Assembly: GCA_964523975.1 (NCBI GenBank)
Contig: CAZGBM010000013.1
Coordinates: forward strand, 1-37,903
Direction of reading: 5' to 3'
DNA length: 37,903 bases
Source: JAFGHJ01 sp964523975
GTDB taxonomy: Bacteria; Hydrothermota; UBA3072
Part shown: in pieces, positions 23,882 to 32,274 of the stretch
How the letters are laid out: each line of letters starts with the position of its first letter
Position numbering within the stretch: the first letter of the stretch is position 1
Made by a program: the position numbers and the translations under genes
Notes under the pieces: generated by a model
What the model was told of the DNA's origin: nothing
What the model saw: only the letters and a program-made list of their open reading frames with translations
Database searches by the model: none

Positions 23882-25063
23882 ATGGGTGATTATAATAAAG
23901 AACTGGTTGAAGAAGCAAAAAATGTAGCAATAGAAGTTTTGTTGAGAAATTCCAAAGGACCATTTAAAGGATTGCCCAGAACGGCAAGCTGGGGGTATCC
24001 GGAACCATATACGCGGGACTTAATGATATCTTCTTTAGGTATTCTTGTCTTGGGTAATAAAAGATTAATTAGTGTTTTGCGAAAGGTTCTGAAAAGACTT
24101 GCAGCAAATCAAACCAGACTTGGACACATACCTTCTCTTGTTAATGACCCGGAGGATAGAGGTGCAAGTGACAGCACACCTTTATTTTTAATGACAACTG
24201 CAATTTTCCGGAAAGTTACCGGCGAAAAGGATTTTCTTGCCGATGCCGTAGAAAAGGCAATGAAATGGATTGAATATCAGAGTCCCGGTGATAGAGTAAT
24301 CGTTGCACAATTACCTACGAGTGATTGGAGAGACGAGTTATGGGTTCTCGGTTACGGACTTTTTGTAAACACAATCGTTTATAGTTATTTAAAACTTCTT
24401 GGCAATCACAAAAGAGCCGAAATATTGAAATCCCTGATGGAAAAATTTACGATAAAAGGACCTAGAAAGAAAGGTAGAGTTCAGGAAGGTTTAACTTTAC
24501 GTCAAAAACCATATTACGCGCTCTGGTCCTATAAGATATTCATGAGCGAAAGATTTGACCTTCTGGGCAATAGTATGGCAATTATTACGGGCATTTTTTC
24601 TCGGAAAAGAGCCAACGAAGTTATTTCCTGGGTTGAAAAAGAGATTAAATCCTTACAAAGGAAAAGTCTTTTAGTGGGTGAATTGCCTCCGAATTTTTTC
24701 CCTTTTGTATATCCTGATAATCCTGACTGGATGCCGAGATATGCAGTATATAACAAACCGGGAGAATATCATAACGGCGGAATCTGGCCTTTCGTGTGCG
24801 GTTTCTACATAGCCGCTCTGGTTACTGTAGGTAAATACGAGCTTGCGGAGCGGAAACTTATGGCTTTGACCGAATTGGTAAAAATATCGCGAAGAAAAAA
24901 ACTAAAATTCGGTTTCAACGAGTGGATAAAAGCTCAAGACGGTCAGCCAATGGGGGAGGATTGGCAGAGCTGGTCTGCTGCAATGTACCTTTATGCAGCA
25001 AGCTGTGTCGAGAATCGAAAAACACCTTTTTTTGAGGAAATGAGGAATCCGCATTCCCAATAA
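23882..25063 (+). CDS. (alpha/alpha)6-barrel glycosidase, GH100-like
   Basis: The 393-residue protein has blocks typical of six-hairpin glycosidases: YPEPYTRDLMIS and ASDSTPLFLM near the N-terminus, TSDWRDELWVLGYG in the centre, YHNGGIWPFVCGFY and DWQSWSAAMYLYA near the C-terminus. These best fit GH100 (neutral/alkaline invertase), with amylo-alpha-1,6-glucosidase-type enzymes as the alternative. There is no signal peptide, so the substrate is intracellular. It follows the deacetylase and glycosyltransferase genes and may turn over the product they make. The ATG at 23882 is taken; a TTG at 23873 also opens the frame. No Shine-Dalgarno site is seen. Confidence 0.75.
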   Translation: MGDYNKELVEEAKNVAIEVLLRNSKGPFKGLPRTASWGYPEPYTRDLMISSLGILVLGNKRLISVLRKVLKRLAANQTRLGHIPSLVNDPEDRGASDSTPLFLMTTAIFRKVTGEKDFLADAVEKAMKWIEYQSPGDRVIVAQLPTSDWRDELWVLGYGLFVNTIVYSYLKLLGNHKRAEILKSLMEKFTIKGPRKKGRVQEGLTLRQKPYYALWSYKIFMSERFDLLGNSMAIITGIFSRKRANEVISWVEKEIKSLQRKSLLVGELPPNFFPFVYPDNPDWMPRYAVYNKPGEYHNGGIWPFVCGFYIAALVTVGKYELAERKLMALTELVKISRRKKLKFGFNEWIKAQDGQPMGEDWQSWSAAMYLYAASCVENRKTPFFEEMRNPHSQ

Positions 25064-25242
25064 ATTATAGTAGCTTTACGTTAAACTCAGGTACAAAATA
25101 TATCAACAAACATAGTTACAATAAGTTGTCTCGATTCAATTGCAATGGTTTAAATGGCAGCTTACGAATGACTTAATTGTATATAATTGAACTGATTTTA
25201 TAATGAATTTTTTGGTTGATATCTAATATTTGATACCAGGGC

Positions 25243-26424
25243 CTATTCGGTATCTTTGATAATCGCTGAGCTTTTACCCTTATGAAATTCAATATCGATT
25301 GAATCTTTTTTCTTGAGTTCGGAGGAATCTTTAATAATTTTTTTGCCTTTTCTTGTTATCGAGTAACCGCGTCCAAGAGTTTTTTTGTAAGAAGTTGCGT
25401 GAATAATTTTTTCAAACCCCTTAATTTTTTCTTGATTTTTACTTATTTTTGTTCTGATTTCTTTAATCAGTTTATCGTAGAGATGGTCGAGTTGTTGTTC
25501 CTTTAATTCGAAAATTGATAGTGGACGTCTGATGGCATAACTTTTTTCTATTGCTTTCAAGCGAAGTAAGTAGTTTTTAATCTTTTGTGAGGTGGATTTT
25601 ATCATTTTATATCTAATGCTTTCTAATAGGTTATTTATTTCGTTTATATCCGGTACGGCAAGTTCTCCTGCTTCTGTGGGTGTTGCAGCTCGCTTATCTG
25701 CTACAAAATCGGCAATAGAGAAGTCTCTTTCGTGTCCAATGGCGGAAATAATCGGTATTTCGCACTTGAATATTGCTTCTGCTACTCCTTCGTCGTTAAA
25801 AGCCCATAAATCTTCGATAGAGCCGCCGCCCCTTGTTAATATTAAAATATCTATCTTTCCGAATGATTCAAATTCTTCAATTGCGTTTCTTATATCAGCG
25901 GGAGCCTCATTTCCCTGCACTATTGTTGGTCGAACTATGATTTTTATTCCGGGAAAACGTTTTTTTATTATTTTAAGTACATCGCGAACGGCAGCTCCTT
26001 CTCCCGAGGTGATAATGCCTATTTTTTCAGGAAAATAGGGGATAGGCTTTTTATTCTTTTCGTCAAAAAAGCCCTTTCTTTCTAATTTTTCTTTGATTTC
26101 TTGAAATTTTAAGTAAAATTGCCCTAGCTCTCCAGGTAAGACTTTTTCTCCGATTATTTGATACTGGCTTGCACCTTCCCAGATATCTATTCTTCCGTAT
26201 ATCTGGAATATTCTACCTTCCTGTAGTTTAAATTCCAGTTTACCGGCTTCTCTTCTGAATATTACACCTCTAATAACCGCATTTTCGTCTTTCATCGTGA
26301 AGTAAATATGACCAGATTTATGATATGTCAGGTTACTGATTTCGCCTTGAACCCAGACCCATCCGATATTGGATATTTGTTTTCTTATTGCAGAGGTTAT
26401 CTCACTAACCGAATAAATAAGCAT
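25243..26424 (-). CDS. xseA: Exodeoxyribonuclease VII large subunit
   Basis: XseA is the catalytic subunit of ExoVII, which degrades single-stranded DNA in both directions. The 393-residue protein has the N-terminal OB fold (GWVWVQGEISNLTYHKSGH, residues about 20-100), the catalytic domain with GIITSGEGAAVRDVLKI, ILTRGGGSIEDLWAFNDE and SAIGHERDFSIADFVAD, and a coiled-coil region with the LGRGYSI C-terminal motif. It is last in the superoperon. No xseB (small subunit) frame is found in the 179 bases between its stop and the glycosidase gene, so that subunit must be elsewhere or missing. Confidence 0.94.
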   Translation of the reverse strand: MLIYSVSEITSAIRKQISNIGWVWVQGEISNLTYHKSGHIYFTMKDENAVIRGVIFRREAGKLEFKLQEGRIFQIYGRIDIWEGASQYQIIGEKVLPGELGQFYLKFQEIKEKLERKGFFDEKNKKPIPYFPEKIGIITSGEGAAVRDVLKIIKKRFPGIKIIVRPTIVQGNEAPADIRNAIEEFESFGKIDILILTRGGGSIEDLWAFNDEGVAEAIFKCEIPIISAIGHERDFSIADFVADKRAATPTEAGELAVPDINEINNLLESIRYKMIKSTSQKIKNYLLRLKAIEKSYAIRRPLSIFELKEQQLDHLYDKLIKEIRTKISKNQEKIKGFEKIIHATSYKKTLGRGYSITRKGKKIIKDSSELKKKDSIDIEFHKGKSSAIIKDTE

Positions 26425-26439
26425 ATCCGCTTTCTGCTA

Positions 26440-26536
26440 AACCCAACCTCACAACCCATTTTTTAACATGTAGAAAATGTAGAACCTGTAGTTTTTTGTT
26501 TTTAATTCTATATGGACTACATGACCTACATGTGCA
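26440..26536 (-). repeat. Family A element, full copy 2
   Basis: On the minus strand it reads gcacatgtaggtcatgtagt...gttctacattttctacatgt and then taaaaaatgggttgtgaggt, nearly the same as 16491-16590. It sits inside the superoperon between folD and xseA, followed by a short inverted-sense stretch (gcggtcagccgtaagcggta, 26556-26575). It separates xseA from its upstream partners by about 195 bases. Confidence 0.8.
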
Positions 26537-26619
26537 AATTTTTTTGTTTTTTTCTGCGGTCAGCCGTAAGCGGTAAGCCGAGAGCGATGCTAAGATTGCA
26601 AGGTTTGACTTCATTTCTT

Positions 26620-27438
26620 TCACAGTTTATACAAATTCGACAACAGCATTGCAGTTGTAATACTCCCTACGCCGCCGGGGACCGGTGTTATTGCCATAAC
26701 CTTTTTTTCGACAGACTCAAAATGTACATCACCGACCATTTTACCGTTTTTTTCATTTGTTCCCACATCTATTACTATTGCTCCTTCTTTTACAAACTCA
26801 TGGGTTACTAATTCCGCCTGTCCTATGGCAACGATTAAAATATCAGCTTTTTTAGAAATATTTTTTATTCCTTTTGTTCTGGAATGGCATACCGTGACCG
26901 TTGCGTTTCCGAGTGGAGCTTTCCTAAGTAAGAGGTTGGCAAGGGGTTTTCCCACCACATTACTTCTTCCGATTATAACTATTTCTTTTTCTGCAGGGTC
27001 TATATTGTAGTATTTCATTAATTCCAGTACCGCTCCGGGAGTGGAAGGAATTATAGTCGGATTACCCATCAATAATTTTCCTAGATTGTAAGGATGCATG
27101 CCTTCAACGTCCAGGTCCTTACCTATTATTTCAATTAAATCGTTAATTTTTATATTTTTAGGTAGAGGTTCCATTATCAGTATTCCGTCAACTTTTTTCG
27201 ATTCTGCCATTGCCTTAAGGGATTTTTTTATTTTTTCTTCGCTGGTGCCTTTTTCCAATTCCAGTGTTTCAACAGATATTCCTATTTTATCAGCGGTTTT
27301 AGTAATACTTCTGATGAAATAGGTACTCCCGGGGTTATAGCCAATTCTTAACACGCCGAGTTTTCTTTTGGGTTTTTGTTTGGTTAAATTTTCCAGTATG
27401 CTTTCTGCTACTGCTTTCCCTTTAAGAATTTTCTCCAA
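26620..27438 (-). CDS. folD: FolD-type methylenetetrahydrofolate dehydrogenase, cyclohydrolase site degenerate
   Basis: FolD normally oxidises 5,10-methylene-THF to methenyl-THF and hydrolyses it to 10-formyl-THF. The 272-residue protein has the family frame: STYFIRSITKTADKIGI, VDGILIMEPLP, DVEGMHPYNLGKL, the NADP-binding IIGRSNVVGKPLANLLL and TPVPGGVGSITTAML. By ungapped comparison with the usual SxxYVxxKxK, QLPLP and VDGFHP, the catalytic Lys is Ile, the Tyr is Phe, the Gln is Met and the Asp is Glu. The dehydrogenase half looks intact. It overlaps ymdB by 17 bases. Confidence 0.9.
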   Translation of the reverse strand: MEKILKGKAVAESILENLTKQKPKRKLGVLRIGYNPGSTYFIRSITKTADKIGISVETLELEKGTSEEKIKKSLKAMAESKKVDGILIMEPLPKNIKINDLIEIIGKDLDVEGMHPYNLGKLLMGNPTIIPSTPGAVLELMKYYNIDPAEKEIVIIGRSNVVGKPLANLLLRKAPLGNATVTVCHSRTKGIKNISKKADILIVAIGQAELVTHEFVKEGAIVIDVGTNEKNGKMVGDVHFESVEKKVMAITPVPGGVGSITTAMLLSNLYKL

Positions 27439-28213
27439 TTTGTATCCTCCTTATAGATTTAGCTCTGCCCGTGTTATCTTCAATTTCTATTTCTACAGCA
27501 TTCATCCGAACATCTTCTTTTGCAAGTTTGAATGATTCGTCTTTATTTCCCATGAATTTTTGTATTATAGGTTCTGATTGCATTCCAATTACGGAATCAA
27601 AAGCTCCGGTCATTCCGACATCTGTAATGTAAGCAGTGCCACCTGGTGAGATTATTTCGTCTGCTGTCTGGACATGGGTGTGGGTGCCGATAAGTGCCGA
27701 TATTCGACCATCCATAAAGTACCTCATTGCAATTTTTTCTGCGGTAGTTTCGGCATGCATATCGACTATTATTATTGGTGTAATATCAAGTAATTTTTCG
27801 ACACATTCTTTTAATGTTTCGAAAGGGCTTTTTGTTTTTGGCTCTTTTGGCATAAAGGTTTGCCCCTGTACGTTGATAACGGCAACTTTTTTACCTTCTA
27901 TCTCTATTATTGTAAAACCTTTACCCGGAAAAGATTCTTCATAGTTTAAAGGTCTAATTACATACTCAAGTTTAAGAACTTCCTCAAGTTCTTCTTTTCT
28001 GTCAAAAATATGGTTTCCGGTGGTTATGACGTCACAGCCGTACCTCTTCAATTTTAACGCACTTTTCTGAGTTATACCGAAGCCCCCGGCTGCATTCTCT
28101 CCGTTCACACAGATTAAATCATATTTGTTGTCTTTTTTGTAATCCGGTACAAATTTTGAAAGAATTCTAAGTCCCGGTTTGCCTACGACATCACCTATAA
28201 AGAGTGTTTTCAA
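27422..28213 (-). CDS. ymdB: YmdB-family metallophosphoesterase
   Basis: This is a 263-residue calcineurin-like phosphodiesterase of the Bacillus YmdB family (acts on cyclic nucleotides). The metal motifs are GDVVGKPGLR (residues 7-16), NGENAAGGFG, TTGNHIFDR, the DMHAETTAEK segment and GTHTHVQTADE. The start is TTG, with an AAAGGAG Shine-Dalgarno site. The gene lies directly after rny, the same pairing known from Firmicutes and many other lineages, which supports a link to RNA turnover or second-messenger control. Confidence 0.92.
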   Translation of the reverse strand: MKTLFIGDVVGKPGLRILSKFVPDYKKDNKYDLICVNGENAAGGFGITQKSALKLKRYGCDVITTGNHIFDRKEELEEVLKLEYVIRPLNYEESFPGKGFTIIEIEGKKVAVINVQGQTFMPKEPKTKSPFETLKECVEKLLDITPIIIVDMHAETTAEKIAMRYFMDGRISALIGTHTHVQTADEIISPGGTAYITDVGMTGAFDSVIGMQSEPIIQKFMGNKDESFKLAKEDVRMNAVEIEIEDNTGRAKSIRRIQIGENS

Positions 28214-28253
28214 TATTTACTCCTTTATAGTTAAAAAAGCAGTTTATTTTTAA

Positions 28254-29816
28254 TTACTGTGCGTGTTCTACAGCTCGAGTTTCCCTGATAACGGTTACTT
28301 TTATTTCTCCGGGATAGCTTAAATTTTCTTCTATTTTTTTAGCTACTTTTGTAGCCAGTTCCCTGGTTCCGTTATCGGTGATGGTATCGGGCTGAACGAT
28401 GACTCTGACTTCTCTTCCTGCCTGTATGGAGTAAACCTTTTTTATTCCGGTAAAAGATGAAGCTATTTTTTCCAGTTCTTCGACTCTTCTGATGTATGCT
28501 TCCAGGGTTTCTTTTCTTGCTCCAGGTCGTGCTCCTGAAATAGCATCTGCCGCTTGCAGAAGAACTGCAAATGGAGTTTCAGGTTCTATCTCTTCATGGT
28601 GAGCTGCAATTGCGTTTATAATTATGGGAGACTCACCGTATTTTCTTGCTGCTGTGGCTCCGATTTCAGCATGGCTTCCCGAGTAATCTTGACTCATGCC
28701 TTTGCCAATGTCGTGCAGTATTCCGGCTCTTTTTGCCGTTTCGATATCAAGGCCCAGTTCTCCGGCCATTAGTCCCATCAGATAAGAGACTTCTTTTGAA
28801 TGCTGGAGTACGTTTTGTCCGTAACTTGATCTGAACTTAAGTTTTCCTACCATTTTTACCAGTTCATCATTTATTTTCGATAGACCGAGTTCAAAAATTG
28901 TGTTTTCTCCTGTTTCCGATATTCTATCTTCAAGTTCTTTTTTTGTTTTTTCTACGATTTCTTCTATTCTGGCAGGATGTATACGCCCGTCTTTGACAAG
29001 TTTTTCCAGTGAAGTTTTGGCAATTTCTCGTTTTATCGGATCGAAACATGATAAAGTTACAGCTTCCGGTGTATCGTCTATTATGATTTCGATCCCTGTT
29101 GCCTTTTCAAAGGCTCTGATGTTTCTGCCTTCTCTTCCTATTATTCTCCCTTTCATGCTTTCTGAAGGAAGAGATACTGTAGAAACGGTAGACTCGGAGA
29201 CATTGTCTGTTGCACAACGCTGAATAGCTTCGGTTATAATTTTCTGAGCACTTTTATTCGCTCTCTTTTTTGCTTCACTTATGATTTCATTTTCTATCTG
29301 GATTGATTTATTTTCTGATTCTTTTTTGGCTTCTTCCAATATGATTTTCTTTGCGTCGTCTCTGGTCATTCTGGATACAGTTTCCAATCTTTTATTTGTT
29401 ATTTCAACCAGGTCGGTATATTTCTTTCGTTTTATCATTACTTCTTCTTTTTGTTCTTGAACTTCTTTTTCTCTTGACATTAAGTTCTTTTCTTTCTGGG
29501 AAAGGAAATTCTTAGTTTTTTTCTGCTCTTCGTCTTTTCTTTCTAATTCTTTCTCCCATCTATCCAGATGGCTTTTTTGAGCCCGGGTCTCCTCGATGAA
29601 TTCTTTCATTTGAGTTTTTTTATGCTGTTCTAATTTTTCACGTGTCTTTTCTTCTATTTCTTTGCTCTTTGCCTGTGCGTTTCTCAGTATTTTCTCAGCT
29701 TTAGTCTCCGCTGTCTGTATTTTTTTGTCAGTTTTTATTTTCTGTAAAAAGTAGCCCGCAAACAGTAATATAGTCGATATTACCGCGTATAACACAATTG
29801 TTATTATCGAATTCAT
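28254..29816 (-). CDS. rny: Ribonuclease Y
   Basis: RNase Y is the membrane-bound endoribonuclease that initiates mRNA decay. The 520-residue protein has the expected order: one N-terminal membrane segment (residues about 5-24), a long Lys/Glu-rich coiled coil (about 25-205), a KH domain with GRIIGREGRNIRAFEKATG, and an HD domain with GILHDIGKG and the AAHHEE motif. The length equals that of B. subtilis RNase Y. The gene follows zapA by 47 bases and precedes ymdB by 40 bases. Confidence 0.96.
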   Translation of the reverse strand: MNSIITIVLYAVISTILLFAGYFLQKIKTDKKIQTAETKAEKILRNAQAKSKEIEEKTREKLEQHKKTQMKEFIEETRAQKSHLDRWEKELERKDEEQKKTKNFLSQKEKNLMSREKEVQEQKEEVMIKRKKYTDLVEITNKRLETVSRMTRDDAKKIILEEAKKESENKSIQIENEIISEAKKRANKSAQKIITEAIQRCATDNVSESTVSTVSLPSESMKGRIIGREGRNIRAFEKATGIEIIIDDTPEAVTLSCFDPIKREIAKTSLEKLVKDGRIHPARIEEIVEKTKKELEDRISETGENTIFELGLSKINDELVKMVGKLKFRSSYGQNVLQHSKEVSYLMGLMAGELGLDIETAKRAGILHDIGKGMSQDYSGSHAEIGATAARKYGESPIIINAIAAHHEEIEPETPFAVLLQAADAISGARPGARKETLEAYIRRVEELEKIASSFTGIKKVYSIQAGREVRVIVQPDTITDNGTRELATKVAKKIEENLSYPGEIKVTVIRETRAVEHAQ

Positions 29817-29863
29817 TTGATACCTCTCTTTATATTTTTTCGAGAGGCAGCGGAAAAGAAGTA

Positions 29864-30106
29864 TTATTCTAAATTTATATGTTCTTTTAGTTTTTCGATC
29901 TCATGTGCAAGTGCAAAGTATTTTTCTGCGATATTCAAAGCTGTCAATATTGCTATGGTATTTTCAGAGGAATACGGTTCTTCTTCTTTTATTTTTTTCC
30001 CTAACTCATCTACAAACATTGCAATTTTAATAGCTTCCTCTGAGTTTTTATCAGTTATGAAAGAATATTTATTTCCTAAGATTTTTACTTCTACTTCTTT
30101 TCCCAC
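29864..30106 (-). CDS. zapA: Cell division protein ZapA
   Basis: The 80-residue protein has the ZapA pattern: an N-terminal strand (EVEVKILGNKYSFITDKNSEE), AMFVDELGKKI, then ALNIAEKYFALAHEIEKLKEHI as the coiled-coil tail. ZapA bundles FtsZ filaments at the division site. It starts with GTG, abutting the stop of the small coiled-coil gene, and is followed by rny. Confidence 0.88.
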   Translation of the reverse strand: MGKEVEVKILGNKYSFITDKNSEEAIKIAMFVDELGKKIKEEEPYSSENTIAILTALNIAEKYFALAHEIEKLKEHINLE

Positions 30107-30286
30107 TTAAAGCCTCTTTTTCAGTTCTTCTTCTATTTTGTTTATCAGTTTTACTGCTTCTTTTTTCTTTTCTTTTTCTTCTTTCAAATCTTTACTTAGT
30201 TTTGCATTTTCTTGTTTCAGATCTTTTAATGTCTTTATGCAATTTTTTACTATCTTCGATAAGTAGTCGGAATCCAAATTGTTCAT
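30107..30286 (-). CDS. Small coiled-coil protein, ZapB-like by position
   Basis: This 59-residue ORF starts at an ATG that overlaps the pheT stop (ATGA) and ends exactly at the zapA start (TAA then GTG). The product (MNNLDSDYLSKIVKNCIKTL... ending EELKKRL) is almost wholly a charged coiled coil with Lys, Glu and heptad Leu/Ile. Coupling with both neighbours shows that it is translated. Its size, composition and place before zapA suggest a ZapB-like division partner, but this is inference since coiled coils give little family signal. Confidence 0.75.
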   Translation of the reverse strand: MNNLDSDYLSKIVKNCIKTLKDLKQENAKLSKDLKEEKEKKKEAVKLINKIEEELKKRL

Positions 30287-32274
30287 TCTCTTAAAGTAGC
30301 TCCTATACTTTCAAGTTTTTTTGTGATTAGTTTTATGTCGTCTTTTATTTCATCATCTGTAAGCGTTTTCTCCGGGTTGTAGAACTCTAAGCGAATTGTC
30401 AAAGACTTTTTGTCTTTTCCGATTTTTTCAGCGCTATACACATCTATAAGTCTAATGCGCGTTTTTTGCTTGGTAGAATGATCTAACATACTTTTAATTT
30501 CTTCAAAAGGTGTACTTTTTTTGATTATTATTGAAATATCTCTTTTTAGAGGCGGAAATACACTTGTTTTTGTAAAGTGCTCCTCTTTTCTCGCGTTTAA
30601 GAGGTTTTTCAGATTGAATTCAAAACCGTAAACGTTATCTTTGCAAACTTCTTGAACGATGAGACCAAAAGCTCCGCGGACTTTTCCGCCGGCTTTTACA
30701 CTTAAAGCTCTATCTTTTATGAAATGAGGGTTCGTGCAATTTTCGAATGAATAATCTAAGATTTTGATTTCTTCAAGCAAAGCTTCAACTACACCTTTTA
30801 TGTCGTAGAAATCAACTTCACGGTCATTCTCGTACCAATTTTTCGATATGTTTCCCGCAATAACACCTCCTACATTTTCTTCCTCTTCGTTTGCTTTGGT
30901 GAATACTCTTCCAACTTCGAAGATCTGGATGAATTCTTCACCCCGGTTAAGATTCCTTTTCGCGTTTTCAAGAAGACCCGGGATCAAAGTATTCCGAAGG
31001 ATGTTTTTATCACTCCACATAGGATTTTCGATAAAAATGGCTTCCGTTTTTTCCGGTGAAGCCCAGTGTGGTTCTATGAAAGGAATATTGATAGCTTCCC
31101 AGAAACCAAGTCGGGCAATTATCTTCTTGATTTCGATGATTTCTTTATTCTCTATCCAGATAGTTCTGGAATTCGAATAATTAAATCTGAAAGGGATATT
31201 GTCATAACCGACAAATCTGCCTATTTCTTCAATCAAATCTTCTTCAATTTTGATATCGTTCCTATGGGAAGGGACCGAAACTTCTATTTTATCTCCCGTT
31301 TCACTGCTTATTTGGAAGCCCAAATTTTTCAATATGCTTAAGCTTTTTTTCTTTTCAACGTTCATACCAAGAAGGTCGTTTGTTTTGCCGCAGGATAATT
31401 GGACTTTTTTCCATATAATGGGATTCGGGTTTGTATCTACGATTTTACCCATTATTTTACCACCAGTATATTTCTCGAAAAGCTGTATGGCATAATAAGC
31501 AGCATATCCGACCAAATATATATCCGCAGTGCGCTCAAAGCGATAGGAGGATTCAGTGGAGATTTTCAATTTTCTTGCTGTTCCTCTTATAAGTGAAGGT
31601 TTGAAAAAAGCTGATTCAAGTGCTATTCTTTTTGTATCTTCGCTTATTCCTGATTTTAGACCTCCCATTATTCCCGCAAGAGCAATTGGGCCGTTCTTGT
31701 CCGATATAATCAGGTCTTCTTTTGAAAGTTTTTTCTCTTCTTCTTCCAGAGTTACGATTTTTTCTTCATTTTTCGCCCTTCTGACGGTAATTCCTTCTTC
31801 AATTTTGTCGAAATCGAATGCATGAAGAGGTTGACCCGTTTCCAGCAAAACATAGTTGGTTATGTCTATAATATTGTTTAAGGAACGAATACCGCATTTT
31901 TCCAATCTTTTGGTTATGAAAGAAGGCGAATTCGCAATTTTGATATTGCTTAAAGGGCTTAAAATGTATCTTGAGCAATCTTCTTCGGACTGGATTGTTA
32001 CGTTTATTTTCTTCTCTAAATTAACTTCAGGGAATTTATATTCGATACGTTTTTTCAGCTGTTTCCCTGTTTTTGCCGCTATTTCTCTGGAAATACCAAT
32101 CACGCTGAGTAAGTCTCCTCTGTTCGGAGTTACGTCGATTTTAAAAATCGTGTCTCCGGGAACCTTCTCGACTTCTTCTACTTGTATTCCTATACTGTCC
32201 AGCAGTTCCACAAGTTTCTGGGGTTCCATTTTGATGTCAACCCATTCTAAAATCCAGTTATAGTTTACTATCAT
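30283..32274 (-). CDS. pheT: Phenylalanyl-tRNA synthetase beta subunit, lacking the N-terminal tRNA-binding domain
   Basis: PheT forms the alpha2-beta2 synthetase with PheS and carries editing and tRNA-binding domains. The 663-residue protein is about 130 shorter than usual. The N-terminus (MIVNYNWILEWVDIK, GIQVEEVEKVPGDTIFKI) runs straight into DVTPNRGDLLSVIGISREIA. The EMAP/OB-type tRNA-binding domain (with HPNADKL and the C-terminal CGAPN/GMLCS blocks) that normally stands between these is absent. B3/4 editing (ITNYVLLETGQPLHAFDFDKI), B5, the core and the C-terminal FDX-ACB domain (FPPLKRDISIII) are present. It overlaps pheS by 17 bases. Confidence 0.93.
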   Translation of the reverse strand: MIVNYNWILEWVDIKMEPQKLVELLDSIGIQVEEVEKVPGDTIFKIDVTPNRGDLLSVIGISREIAAKTGKQLKKRIEYKFPEVNLEKKINVTIQSEEDCSRYILSPLSNIKIANSPSFITKRLEKCGIRSLNNIIDITNYVLLETGQPLHAFDFDKIEEGITVRRAKNEEKIVTLEEEEKKLSKEDLIISDKNGPIALAGIMGGLKSGISEDTKRIALESAFFKPSLIRGTARKLKISTESSYRFERTADIYLVGYAAYYAIQLFEKYTGGKIMGKIVDTNPNPIIWKKVQLSCGKTNDLLGMNVEKKKSLSILKNLGFQISSETGDKIEVSVPSHRNDIKIEEDLIEEIGRFVGYDNIPFRFNYSNSRTIWIENKEIIEIKKIIARLGFWEAINIPFIEPHWASPEKTEAIFIENPMWSDKNILRNTLIPGLLENAKRNLNRGEEFIQIFEVGRVFTKANEEEENVGGVIAGNISKNWYENDREVDFYDIKGVVEALLEEIKILDYSFENCTNPHFIKDRALSVKAGGKVRGAFGLIVQEVCKDNVYGFEFNLKNLLNARKEEHFTKTSVFPPLKRDISIIIKKSTPFEEIKSMLDHSTKQKTRIRLIDVYSAEKIGKDKKSLTIRLEFYNPEKTLTDDEIKDDIKLITKKLESIGATLRE

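Noticed and set aside
25064..25242. xseB after xseA
   Set aside because: No frame of suitable length or with the XseB helical pattern exists in the 179 bases on the minus strand.
26405..26623. 72-codon open frame between folD and xseA
   Set aside because: It runs through family A copy 2 and overlaps the xseA start. No coding signal is seen.
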